From: Halobacteriovorax sp. GB3
GTDB taxonomy: Bacteria; Bdellovibrionota; Bacteriovoracia; Bacteriovoracales; Bacteriovoracaceae
Direction: 5' to 3'
Assembly (NCBI RefSeq): GCF_028649655.1
Contig: NZ_JAQSLN010000001.1
Span: 310,001-374,000, forward strand
Length of the DNA: 64,000 bases
Part shown: one piece after another, positions 45,167-52,963 of the stretch
How the letters are laid out: every line of letters begins with the position of its first letter
Position numbering within the stretch: position 1 is the stretch's first letter
Translations under genes and position numbers: made by a program
Notes under the pieces: model-generated
Seen by the model: only the letters and a program-made list of their open reading frames with translations
Database searches by the model: none
What the model was told of the DNA's origin: nothing

Positions 45167-45682
45167 CTATTTCTTTTTATACTCTGCTTCAAAAGTGTCT
45201 GGTGCAACTTGACGTGGCTCTCTCGAATGGGGTTCTTGAGTGTTGTAAGGATTGGTGCCTTGTGAGTGGTAGCTAAAGCCTCCACCACGTCCAAAAGTAC
45301 TAAATTGAACATTTCCGCTTGCGACTGCTTTTTGAAAGTAAGACTTTAAGAAAACAGCTAATAGATGTCTTGTTCCAGGAAAAACCATCGATAGTCCAAA
45401 AATATCTGTTAGAAACCCCGGAGTTAAAAGAAGGAGACCGCCACCAAAGACGAGTAGTCCATGAATTATTTGATCGGCCGGAAGGGCTCCTTGCTCTAGG
45501 TCTTTTTGCATTTTAGAGAGAATGGCAAGGCCTTGTGTTTTTGCAAGACTAGCACCAATCACACCAGTGAGAAGAACAATAAATAGGGTATTGAGACCAC
45601 CAATTTGACCACCAATAGAAAAGAGTAAATAAATTTCTAGAGCGGGAATGACGGTAAAAAGGAGAACTAATATTGAAAACAT
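45167..45682 (-). CDS. fxsA: FxsA-family inner-membrane protein
   Basis: This 171-residue membrane protein matches FxsA. It has an N-terminal helix (MFSILVLLFTVIPALEIYLLF), the conserved loop GVIGASLAKTQGLAILSKMQ and then LLVFGGGLLLLTPGFLTDIFGL. FxsA in E. coli lessens exclusion of phage T7 by the F plasmid; its normal role is unclear. The C-terminal tail is hydrophilic (HSQGTNPYNTQEPHSREP). GAGG precedes the ATG. It lies just upstream of the threonine dehydratase gene on the same strand. Confidence 0.9.
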   Translation of the reverse strand: MFSILVLLFTVIPALEIYLLFSIGGQIGGLNTLFIVLLTGVIGASLAKTQGLAILSKMQKDLEQGALPADQIIHGLLVFGGGLLLLTPGFLTDIFGLSMVFPGTRHLLAVFLKSYFQKAVASGNVQFSTFGRGGGFSYHSQGTNPYNTQEPHSREPRQVAPDTFEAEYKKK

Positions 45683-45823
45683 ATAACCTCAGTTTGTTTC
45701 ACTTAAAAACATAAGATGGGATTGCCTCTATTATTGTCAAGGTAAGCTATTGAAAATATTTTCTAAGTTCAAGAAATTAGGTGATATTTCCGATAAGATC
45801 ATAAGGTTTTTTAAGAGAGACTT

Positions 45824-47428
45824 ATGCGATTACAATGTCTTATCATTCTATTTTCTTTTTTGTGTTTATTGAACACTGCTGCGCATGATGGTTGCGCAGA
45901 GATGAATGATACGCCAAGTGCTCCTTTTGACTCTTCCTTAGAAACGATTCTCCAACTCACTTGGAATGTGGCCGATGAAAAGGCCATGAGAAATCCTCAC
46001 TGTAAAAGAGAAATTCCAAGTATTTTAGAGATCGAAAAATTTTTAAACGAAAAGGCGGTTGGAAAAAAAGAAAAGCGATTGATTGCAGGTCAAGAAATTG
46101 AAGGTGACTCCTATCATCTGGATCTCTTAGAAAAACTCATTTATCAAAAAGATACTTTCCACAATCTTGTAAAAGATGAATCGATACGCATTCAAAGTAT
46201 AAAAAAATGTAAAAAAGCCTTATGTGCCTTAGAGAATCTTGCCCCATCAAAAGAAGTCTCTCTTAAGCAAGCCTTTTTACTTTCAAAGTATGGATTTAAT
46301 AGTTCGCCTTATGTTTTTAAAGAGGCAGAATTTTTTAATCATGATGAAATTGATGATGCTCTAAGGGCCCTAGAGCAATATCCTGATTTTGTTTTTCCGT
46401 TAGAATCCAATAGACAATTTATTCGCTATCCAAAAGGTGTAGAACATCCTGAGAGCAAAACAGCTATTGCGGATGCTACGATGTCATTTTTTGGCAATTG
46501 GCTTAAAGAGCCTTCTTGGAAAAGAGAGCAACATGTGTTTCATGAAGTGGCCCATCGCTTTGCGATTAATTTCAAGTTGGATGTTGAAACTGATTGGTTA
46601 AAGCTCTCAGGTTGGGAGAGGGCCGATGGTGATCAATGGACTAGAAGAGAGAGCAATCAAGTATCGCTCTATGGTGAAACGAATCCATTTGAAGACTTCG
46701 CTGAAGCTGTTGTCTCTTATCGTTATCGTCCAGAACTTTTAAGAGAGATCGCCCCTAAGAAATATGAATATATAAAAACACTTATTTTTCAAGGTGTAGA
46801 GTATCTCGATGAATTAAAATGCGAGGATAGATCTGTCATTGCTAAAGCTCAGCAGATCGTTGATTCGATCTCTTTAAAAGACAGAGAAGAACAGGCCTAT
46901 GCCTATGAAGCAGTCGATATGTGTCATCCGCTTTTAATTAAGACATTCTTTGTTCAACAGTCCTACAAGCATGATAAGAACGAAAAAGAATTGAATACAT
47001 GCCTTAAGCAAAGCTTATTTGCTGTTCAGCTAGGGCAAAAGTTCAATATGAATTTAGAAGAGTTGGCCCTTTTAAAAATTAAGGGGATTGCCTCGAATGT
47101 TAAAGTTAGGCCATCGCTCATGAGAAAAATGAAATCTCTCTTTTTTACAAATCTTAAAGAAGAATTAGTTCAATCATATGATCAGTTTGAATCTAAAGAT
47201 ATAGTAAAAAATGTGATCAATGGAGCCCTCTCTTGTAAAGATTCTAATTTAGGAAGTTCGTCTCTATTTTTGAAATCTCCATATTTTAATTCATTTTATG
47301 CTGTCGATAAGAATAATGAGAAGCATTTTCAAGATTTTTGCCGAAGATCAAAAGGCAATAGCTATACCAATGATCGAGACTTTGTCTCCGATTATCTCGA
47401 TGAAATTGGTTTGAGATTTCTTCAATAA
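45824..47428 (+). CDS. putative exported zinc metallopeptidase (HEVAH)
   Basis: This 534-residue protein has a signal peptide (MRLQCLIILFSFLCLLNTAA). Its zinc motif FHEVAHRF lies near residues 239-246, and EDFAEAVVSY, about 50 residues later (Glu290 to Glu294), offers the third zinc ligand. This resembles the gluzincin lethal-factor-like layout and recalls the smaller exported protein at 23554, though the spacing is shorter. The N-terminal 200 and C-terminal 200 residues have no recognised domain; several Cys occur in both parts. The function is unknown. The ribosome site is weak. Confidence 0.65.
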   Translation: MRLQCLIILFSFLCLLNTAAHDGCAEMNDTPSAPFDSSLETILQLTWNVADEKAMRNPHCKREIPSILEIEKFLNEKAVGKKEKRLIAGQEIEGDSYHLDLLEKLIYQKDTFHNLVKDESIRIQSIKKCKKALCALENLAPSKEVSLKQAFLLSKYGFNSSPYVFKEAEFFNHDEIDDALRALEQYPDFVFPLESNRQFIRYPKGVEHPESKTAIADATMSFFGNWLKEPSWKREQHVFHEVAHRFAINFKLDVETDWLKLSGWERADGDQWTRRESNQVSLYGETNPFEDFAEAVVSYRYRPELLREIAPKKYEYIKTLIFQGVEYLDELKCEDRSVIAKAQQIVDSISLKDREEQAYAYEAVDMCHPLLIKTFFVQQSYKHDKNEKELNTCLKQSLFAVQLGQKFNMNLEELALLKIKGIASNVKVRPSLMRKMKSLFFTNLKEELVQSYDQFESKDIVKNVINGALSCKDSNLGSSSLFLKSPYFNSFYAVDKNNEKHFQDFCRRSKGNSYTNDRDFVSDYLDEIGLRFLQ

Positions 47429-47479
47429 CTTAAAAGTTTACAATGACCTTACAATTGTTTCATTGACTCTCAAGTCGAT

Positions 47480-47501
47480 TCTAAAGGAGAATACCTTTAG
47501 A
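47480..47501 (+). promoter_or_regulatory. hairpin before the ribosome site of the redoxin gene
   Basis: TCTAAAGG and CCTTTAGA pair around a 6-base loop immediately before the AAGGAG ribosome site. It may stabilise the message or shape translation; there is no T run. Confidence 0.3.
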
Positions 47502-47513
47502 TAAGGAGCTCCA

Positions 47514-48197
47514 ATGAAATCAATTCTAATACTGGCCTTGAGTGCCATTTTTTCATTTCAAACATTCGCCGATTCGACACTCCAACAGAGATTGGATCAA
47601 AGAAAAGATAATGCTAATAAGAAAAGACCAGATGAGGTCAAAAAAGTGATGGATGATGCTCTAAAAGAGCTACAGAAGGCGGGAATTGCTGAGGCTTCTC
47701 TTAAAAAAGATACAATTGTTCCAAGCTTTTCTATTGATGGAAAAGATATTAGCGAATTTTATAAAGATGGAAAAATCATTGTTAGCTTTTATAGAGGTAG
47801 CTGGTGTCCATACTGTATGATGCAATTAAAAGAGTATCAAAAGTATTACGATGAAATTCTTAAAAAAGGTGGAAAGCTCATTGTTCTAGCTCCCGATACA
47901 AAAAAAGAAATTGCTAAGACTAAAAGAAATCATAAACTTACTTTTCCAATCTATTCTGACAAAGACAATCAAATTGCGAAGAAATTTGGATTGGCCTTTA
48001 AGCTTGATGAAAAACTTAAGAAGCTCTATACAAAATTTGGAATTGATTTAAAGAAGAACCAAGGAAACGAGAACTTCGAACTTCCTCTTCCTGGAACTTA
48101 TGTGATCAACAAAAAAGGTCAAATTATTTACGCTTTTGCCGAGGCTGACTATACAAAGAGAGCTGAGCCGAGCGAAGTGATTAAACTTCTCGATTAA
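47514..48197 (+). CDS. exported AhpC/TSA-type redoxin
   Basis: This 227-residue thioredoxin-fold protein has a signal peptide (MKSILILALSAIFSFQTFAD) and an AhpC/TSA-redoxin domain. The motif SWCPYC at 96-101 supplies two active-site Cys, Cys98 and Cys101. A CPYC pair suggests a disulfide reductase or peroxiredoxin acting in the periplasm. The segment PLPGTYVINKKGQIIYAF is the typical C-terminal strand set. A GAG-rich ribosome site (AAGGAG) is 5 bases upstream. The exact substrate is unknown. No other gene lies on its transcript. Confidence 0.82.
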   Translation: MKSILILALSAIFSFQTFADSTLQQRLDQRKDNANKKRPDEVKKVMDDALKELQKAGIAEASLKKDTIVPSFSIDGKDISEFYKDGKIIVSFYRGSWCPYCMMQLKEYQKYYDEILKKGGKLIVLAPDTKKEIAKTKRNHKLTFPIYSDKDNQIAKKFGLAFKLDEKLKKLYTKFGIDLKKNQGNENFELPLPGTYVINKKGQIIYAFAEADYTKRAEPSEVIKLLD

Positions 48198-48202
48198 GAG
48201 TA

Positions 48203-48802
48203 TTATTTTTTTTTGAAGATAAGCATTCGGTTATTAGCTGGCATTTCATGGTCAGCTAGTAACTCTATCCCTTCTTTAAGGAGGAGTTCACAAACTTCTT
48301 CAAAGTCTCTAATCCCCATATGAGGCGCTTTCATTTTCAGAAATTGATCAAACTCTTCATTGCTCTTACTGGTAAATCTTCCTTGGTAATTAAAAGGGCC
48401 ATAATAAGCAAACAGAGCACCATTTTTTAAATTCTTACCTAGGTCTTGAAAGAGAACCTTTGCTTGATCAAAAGACATAATATGCAGTGTATTCGCACTG
48501 AAATAGAGATCATAGTCCTCAGCAGGTAAAGGCGTTTGACCTGCTTGATAGTGAAGAGGTGATAAAATATTTACGAGATCTTCTTGATCGTTTATCCAGC
48601 TTTTTATTGCTTGGTGGTTTTCAAGAAGATCACTGGTTTGCCACGTGATATTTGGAAGATTTTCGGCGAAATAAAGGGCATGTTGCCCTGTGCCCGAGCC
48701 AATCTCAAGAATATTTAAATGTTGATCTTTGATGAGTTCTTTTAAAATCTCAAAAATAGGTTTCTTATTGCGCTCACATGCTGCGGAGTATGGTTTTGTC
48801 AT
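48203..48802 (-). CDS. DUF938 SAM-dependent methyltransferase
   Basis: This protein of about 199 residues is a class I methyltransferase of the DUF938 family. The N-terminus KPYSAACERNKKPI is the family's hallmark. SAM binding is through ILEIGSGTGQHALYFA, followed by PAEDYDLYFSANTLHIM and FAYYGPFNYQGRFTSKSNEEF. I start it at the ATG at 48802; a longer frame begins at an unsupported TTG and is not conserved in type. No Shine-Dalgarno site is evident. The substrate is unknown. Confidence 0.85.
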   Translation of the reverse strand: MTKPYSAACERNKKPIFEILKELIKDQHLNILEIGSGTGQHALYFAENLPNITWQTSDLLENHQAIKSWINDQEDLVNILSPLHYQAGQTPLPAEDYDLYFSANTLHIMSFDQAKVLFQDLGKNLKNGALFAYYGPFNYQGRFTSKSNEEFDQFLKMKAPHMGIRDFEEVCELLLKEGIELLADHEMPANNRMLIFKKK

Positions 48803-48928
48803 AGTTATTATTATGGAGAATGCATCGAGGGTGGTCAATGAAATGTTGCGCTGTCTTAAATTTGCCAAGTCACGCTAAAAGCATTGTAATGTTATAGCAA
48901 TAAATGACTTCGATAGATTGGAGGACGC

Positions 48929-49564
48929 GTGAAGCGCTATATTTTAGTTTTGTTAATGTTAGTCACTTCTACTTTTGCTTCTGAGTGGGTTTTTGTTCAA
49001 GAGTATGAGGGTGTAAAATTATTTAAACTCAAAGAACAAAAAGATGGAATTATTCCTTTTAAAGCAACTTTTGATTCAACTTATGAGCAAGAAAAATTTG
49101 TACAGCTCTTACTTGATTATCAAATGAAAAAGGATTGGTCTCCAAAGCTTAAAGACGTTAAGCTCCATAAGCAACTCAATAAAAGAAGTTATGTTTTTAG
49201 TGAGTACTATTCTACTCCTTGGCCTTTTTACGATAGAGAGTTTCTTCTAACAGGTGAGATCATTAAGAACGGTGATGTCGTTCATTTTAAAGCAAGCCAA
49301 TTTGATGATTCTTCATATGCTGATGACTCCCATGTTGTGGCCAATGTTCAACTACTTGATGTGGCCTTGAAGCCAATTGAAAAGGGAACACATATTGAAT
49401 TTCGCTTTATTGGAGATATGGGCGGGGTGATTCCTTCTTGGGTCTCAAATATTATTCAAAAAAAGTGGCCTGTTCGCTTTATCCAAGCAATGGAGAAAAC
49501 TCTGAGTATGAATAAACAAAAAGTTTCAAAAGAATATAAAGACTATCTAGAAGATATTAAATAG
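48929..49564 (+). CDS. exported START-domain protein
   Basis: This 211-residue protein has a signal peptide (MKRYILVLLMLVTSTFAS) and a START/polyketide-cyclase-like domain. The motifs are MKKDWSPKLKDVKLHK, the WPFYDREFLL segment and VPSWVSN-like IPSWVSNIIQKKWP near the end. Such domains bind lipids or other hydrophobic molecules. It starts with GTG, four bases after GGAGG. It is the first gene of a three-gene unit with a lipoprotein Tpx and a membrane protein; only 10 bases separate it from tpx. Confidence 0.85.
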   Translation: MKRYILVLLMLVTSTFASEWVFVQEYEGVKLFKLKEQKDGIIPFKATFDSTYEQEKFVQLLLDYQMKKDWSPKLKDVKLHKQLNKRSYVFSEYYSTPWPFYDREFLLTGEIIKNGDVVHFKASQFDDSSYADDSHVVANVQLLDVALKPIEKGTHIEFRFIGDMGGVIPSWVSNIIQKKWPVRFIQAMEKTLSMNKQKVSKEYKDYLEDIK

Positions 49565-49574
49565 AGGGAGAGAT

Positions 49575-50168
49575 ATGAACGTTTTTATTAAGATAATTTT
49601 GTTATTGGGACTAGTCAGTTGCGCAAGTACGTATGATAAAAATATTCCTGTCAATAAAGACAACATCCAACCGGGTTCAAATGTCACACTTGGGGGAAAA
49701 GATGTTTCTTTGTATAAGGGCAAGCACCCTTTAAAAGTTGGAAGTAATTTTGTCGATCTTATGAAGACGATTAACTTTCCATTTGAATTTAATAATAAAG
49801 TTACTGTCATTAATGTTGTTCCTTCAATTGATACGCCAGTATGTGAAGCCCAGTCCCACATTCTAGGCGAAACAGATATGCTTAAAAAAGGAATTGATCT
49901 TGTCAGTATTAGTCGCGATCTTCCAATGGCACAGAAGAGATTTGCTAAAGAGGCGAAGTTAACTAATATTCGCTACCTTTCTGATTATGCTAACGGAACA
50001 TTTGGACGCAGCACAGGTGTTATGATGAAAGAGAAGGAGCTTCTTGCAAGGGGAGTGATTGTTCTCGATGCGAAGGGATATATTCGCTATATGCAATTTA
50101 TTTCTGAAGTAACTCAATTACCTGATATGGTGAAGGCCTTTGAAATCGCAAATCTACTCGTTAAATAA
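49575..50168 (+). CDS. tpx: lipid-anchored thiol peroxidase (Tpx), resolving Cys missing
   Basis: This 197-residue Tpx-type peroxiredoxin has the peroxidatic Cys90 in VVPSIDTPVCEAQ. In E. coli Tpx the resolving Cys comes 34 residues later; here the matching segment DLPMAQKRFAKEAKL has Ala in that place, and the only other Cys is Cys16. Cys16 lies in a lipobox (LLGLVSC), so the enzyme is probably membrane-anchored in the periplasm and works as a 1-Cys peroxidase needing an outside reductant. It is coupled to the START gene before it and the membrane gene after it. Confidence 0.88.
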   Translation: MNVFIKIILLLGLVSCASTYDKNIPVNKDNIQPGSNVTLGGKDVSLYKGKHPLKVGSNFVDLMKTINFPFEFNNKVTVINVVPSIDTPVCEAQSHILGETDMLKKGIDLVSISRDLPMAQKRFAKEAKLTNIRYLSDYANGTFGRSTGVMMKEKELLARGVIVLDAKGYIRYMQFISEVTQLPDMVKAFEIANLLVK

Positions 50169-50612
50169 GTGGTCAAGTTAGTTTTAATTCAAATCTTATT
50201 TTGTATCGGCCTAGGTTTTTTACTTGGGCCATTGTCTCTTAGTTTTATTTCTCTTTTTATTCTTATCGATCTTTTTCTTACCGTTTTACGTTTAGTCAAA
50301 AAAGAAAAAGCTCCTTTTTCACGCTATCTTATTGGTTCTCTGATTTCTTTTTTTAGTCTCTTTTACTATTTTGATGCCTATGGTGGATTTGCCTTAAAAG
50401 AACAGGGAAGAAAAGTGAGAGTATTAAGCTTTAAAGAGCAGAGAGAATGGTTTAAAGAGAAGAGAACGCCCTATCCCTGTCTGTTCTGTGAAGAGTTTCA
50501 CTTCATTGAAAAAAGAGAGCATGCTCCTTATCCTATTCTTTATCTTAATATCTACTATCCCTTCTACCGGAAGAAATATGACTTTGAGACAGGTACTGTT
50601 AAGAGGTTTTAG
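50169..50612 (+). CDS. small membrane protein of unknown function
   Basis: This 147-residue protein starts with GTG directly after the tpx stop codon, so it is probably translationally coupled. The first 75 residues hold two or three hydrophobic helices (LVLIQILFCIGLGFLLGPLSL and FSLFYYF). The soluble tail has a CxxC pair in PCLFCEEFHF. I do not recognise a family. Its stop overlaps the convergent epimerase gene by 14 bases. There is no ribosome site of its own. Confidence 0.6.
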   Translation: MVKLVLIQILFCIGLGFLLGPLSLSFISLFILIDLFLTVLRLVKKEKAPFSRYLIGSLISFFSLFYYFDAYGGFALKEQGRKVRVLSFKEQREWFKEKRTPYPCLFCEEFHFIEKREHAPYPILYLNIYYPFYRKKYDFETGTVKRF

Positions 50613-51990
50613 TTCTTAAAATGGGACTTTCTTCTTTTAAATGCTTCGTGAAGGCATCCATAACGATTTTGTGCATAGGTGCTTGGGTTACAATATAAAT
50701 GTACCAAGGTAGTGAAGGAATAAATTCATGAATGGCCGCAATCGTATATTCTTTATTCAAAACTTGTCTAAATTCGAGCCAACCAGTGTGAGTCGTCTTT
50801 GATAAAAGACCTCCGATAATGTGAAATTTTTGACGATCTTGATCGTACTTACCTGGAATATACTTAAGAATCAATAGGGGCGTATTAGGCATAAATGACA
50901 AATGAAACATAATCTCGTCATGTTGTTCATTTGTTTTCACATGAATTAAAGTCTTCATATAAATTGGTAGCCATTCAATATATTCTTTCGCAATAAATTT
51001 ACAGTCAATATCTTTAATTTTTGGAAGTCGTTGTATCGAACGTACTGAGTTCGATTCTTTTAGTTTTCTTTTTATTCTCGATCTTTTTTCACGAACAGTT
51101 GTCGAATTTATCTTTTCGATCATTTTCGCAAAAGTTCGATATTCAATATTCTCTCTAATAAATGGTGATTGGGTGTGGGAGTCAAAGTGACAAAGTAAGC
51201 TATCGACAAGTGGTGAAACGAGTTCAAATGTTGATTGCCCAAAAATGGTAACCCAGAGTTTGGAGAATTTAACCGAATTTATTGGAACAGAGAGCATTGC
51301 TCGCTTTAATTTTCCCTTGTCAGCAAGAGTCCTTATCAATTGCTCATAGGTGAGATTTTCCCCATTAATAACATCGATGGTTTTATCGTAGTGTTCTTGG
51401 TTTCCAATACACTTTGAGATAATGTTAATGAGATCATCAATATAGATGACTTGCGTTTTATTCTGTGTCCAGTTGGGTAAGACCATAAAAGGCAGATTGT
51501 TCACAAGAGATCGAAGGATTTCAAAGCTGGAACCTCCTTTTCCTACAACCATACCTGCTCGTAATATTGTTGTCGGAATGCCCGTTGCTTTTAAAACGTT
51601 TTCAACTTCTTTTCTACTTTGAAGATGCTCACTTAATTGTCCATTTGGAATGAGTCCTCCAAGATAGATAATTTGTTTCACATTATTTTCAATACATGAA
51701 CGAGCAAAATTATCGGCTAGGAGAAGATCTGTATCTTTGAAATTACCTTGAAACAATCTCGTTGAAGGAAGCATTGAGTGCACGAGATAGATGGCAACAT
51801 CTGCTTCTCTAAGGCCATTTCTTGTACTATTGAGAGAGAAGAGATCGACTTCCCGCCAGGTAACTTGACTGTCTTTACTCTGTCGCAAAAAACGAGAAAG
51901 CCCAAGTACTTCAAAGTTTTCTTTAATATTATCGATGAGATGATTTCCAACAAATCCCGATGCCCCGGCAATGGCCACTTTAAGTCCCAT
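50599..51990 (-). CDS. NAD(P)-binding epimerase with DUF2867 domain
   Basis: This protein of about 463 residues has an N-terminal NAD(P)-binding Rossmann domain (VAIAGASGFVGNHLI, then VNQIIYLGG-like KQIIYLGGLIPN and ILRAGMVVGKGGSSFEI). A C-terminal DUF2867 domain covers about residues 320-455 (FHIIGGLLSKTTHTGWLEFR and IAAIHEFIPSLPWYIYI). The combination occurs in proteins annotated as YbbJ/SDR-type epimerases; the substrate is not known. I chose the ATG at 51990 because AAGGAG is 6 bases upstream. It is followed within 100 bases by another SDR gene. Confidence 0.85.
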   Translation of the reverse strand: MGLKVAIAGASGFVGNHLIDNIKENFEVLGLSRFLRQSKDSQVTWREVDLFSLNSTRNGLREADVAIYLVHSMLPSTRLFQGNFKDTDLLLADNFARSCIENNVKQIIYLGGLIPNGQLSEHLQSRKEVENVLKATGIPTTILRAGMVVGKGGSSFEILRSLVNNLPFMVLPNWTQNKTQVIYIDDLINIISKCIGNQEHYDKTIDVINGENLTYEQLIRTLADKGKLKRAMLSVPINSVKFSKLWVTIFGQSTFELVSPLVDSLLCHFDSHTQSPFIRENIEYRTFAKMIEKINSTTVREKRSRIKRKLKESNSVRSIQRLPKIKDIDCKFIAKEYIEWLPIYMKTLIHVKTNEQHDEIMFHLSFMPNTPLLILKYIPGKYDQDRQKFHIIGGLLSKTTHTGWLEFRQVLNKEYTIAAIHEFIPSLPWYIYIVTQAPMHKIVMDAFTKHLKEESPILRTKTS

Positions 51991-52075
51991 GAGTCTCTCC
52001 TTTTGAACTAAGATCATTATAGCCTAGATCTAAGTTAGAAAATCATTCGTCTAAATACCGTCTAGAGATCGATCT

Positions 52076-52879
52076 TTACTTAGAGTTGAGGTAGTCGCTC
52101 TTACGTCCTTTAAATTCTTCCATGGAATTATTAACCCCAAAGAAATTTAAAAGAGCATCAAAAATTGTAGGAGAGAGAACTTTTATCAAAAAGATACTAA
52201 AGATAAATCTTGGCATAATTAATCGTGGTTTTTTCTTATCAATTGCTCTAATGATTTTATCTGCAACATATTCTGGTTTTAAAATAGGAAGGAGAAAAGG
52301 GAATCGGGTTTTAACTCCATCAAACATCCCTGTGTTTATATAAAAAGGACAGACAGCCGTTGTGGTTACATTACTTTTCAGTTGCTTCAGCTCTAGTCGT
52401 AAGCTTTCATCCATATTGAGAATTGCTGCTTTTGAGGCCGCATAGTCTGAGAGCTTTGGAACTCCAACATAAGAACTCGCTGAACAGAGATTGACGATTT
52501 GCCCACTATCATTTTTAAGCATGTACTTGAGTGCCTCAGCACTTAGATAAAAGGGAGCATAGACATTTATTGAAAATGTTTTTTCGATATCTTTTTTCGT
52601 TAAATCAATGAAAGACTTCCCACTAACAATTCCTGCATTATTGATAAAAATATCTGGTTGAAAATCTCTGATGAGTTCTTTCGCTTTCTCAATATCATCA
52701 TCAAGGCTTAGGTCAGCTTTTAATGTGCGAATTTTTTTATTGTCTGTTTTTATTTTATTTAGTGACTCTTCATTAATATCAACAATGGCAACACTAAAAT
52801 TTCTCTTCAAGTATTTCTTTACAAGAAGTAGTCCGATTCCCGATGCTCCACCTGTAATAAGTACTTTATTTGCTTTCAT
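52076..52879 (-). CDS. short-chain dehydrogenase/reductase
   Basis: This 267-residue classical SDR has the TGGASGIG nucleotide motif near residue 9, NNAG in FINNAGIVSG, Ser in LCSASSYVG and YAASK with the catalytic Tyr and Lys. The C-terminus has a hydrophobic stretch (FIFSIFLIKVLSPTIFDALL), so it may associate with the membrane and act on a lipid substrate. AAGGAA precedes the ATG. The upstream gene on the same strand has a separate start, so a shared operon with the epimerase is possible. Confidence 0.92.
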   Translation of the reverse strand: MKANKVLITGGASGIGLLLVKKYLKRNFSVAIVDINEESLNKIKTDNKKIRTLKADLSLDDDIEKAKELIRDFQPDIFINNAGIVSGKSFIDLTKKDIEKTFSINVYAPFYLSAEALKYMLKNDSGQIVNLCSASSYVGVPKLSDYAASKAAILNMDESLRLELKQLKSNVTTTAVCPFYINTGMFDGVKTRFPFLLPILKPEYVADKIIRAIDKKKPRLIMPRFIFSIFLIKVLSPTIFDALLNFFGVNNSMEEFKGRKSDYLNSK

Positions 52880-52963
52880 ATATTTTCCTTTTTTTATAGT
52901 TTAATGAGCTTTAATTGAATTTGAAAGCTTCAAATTTGCCTGCAATTAAGCTAGTGTAGGAGA

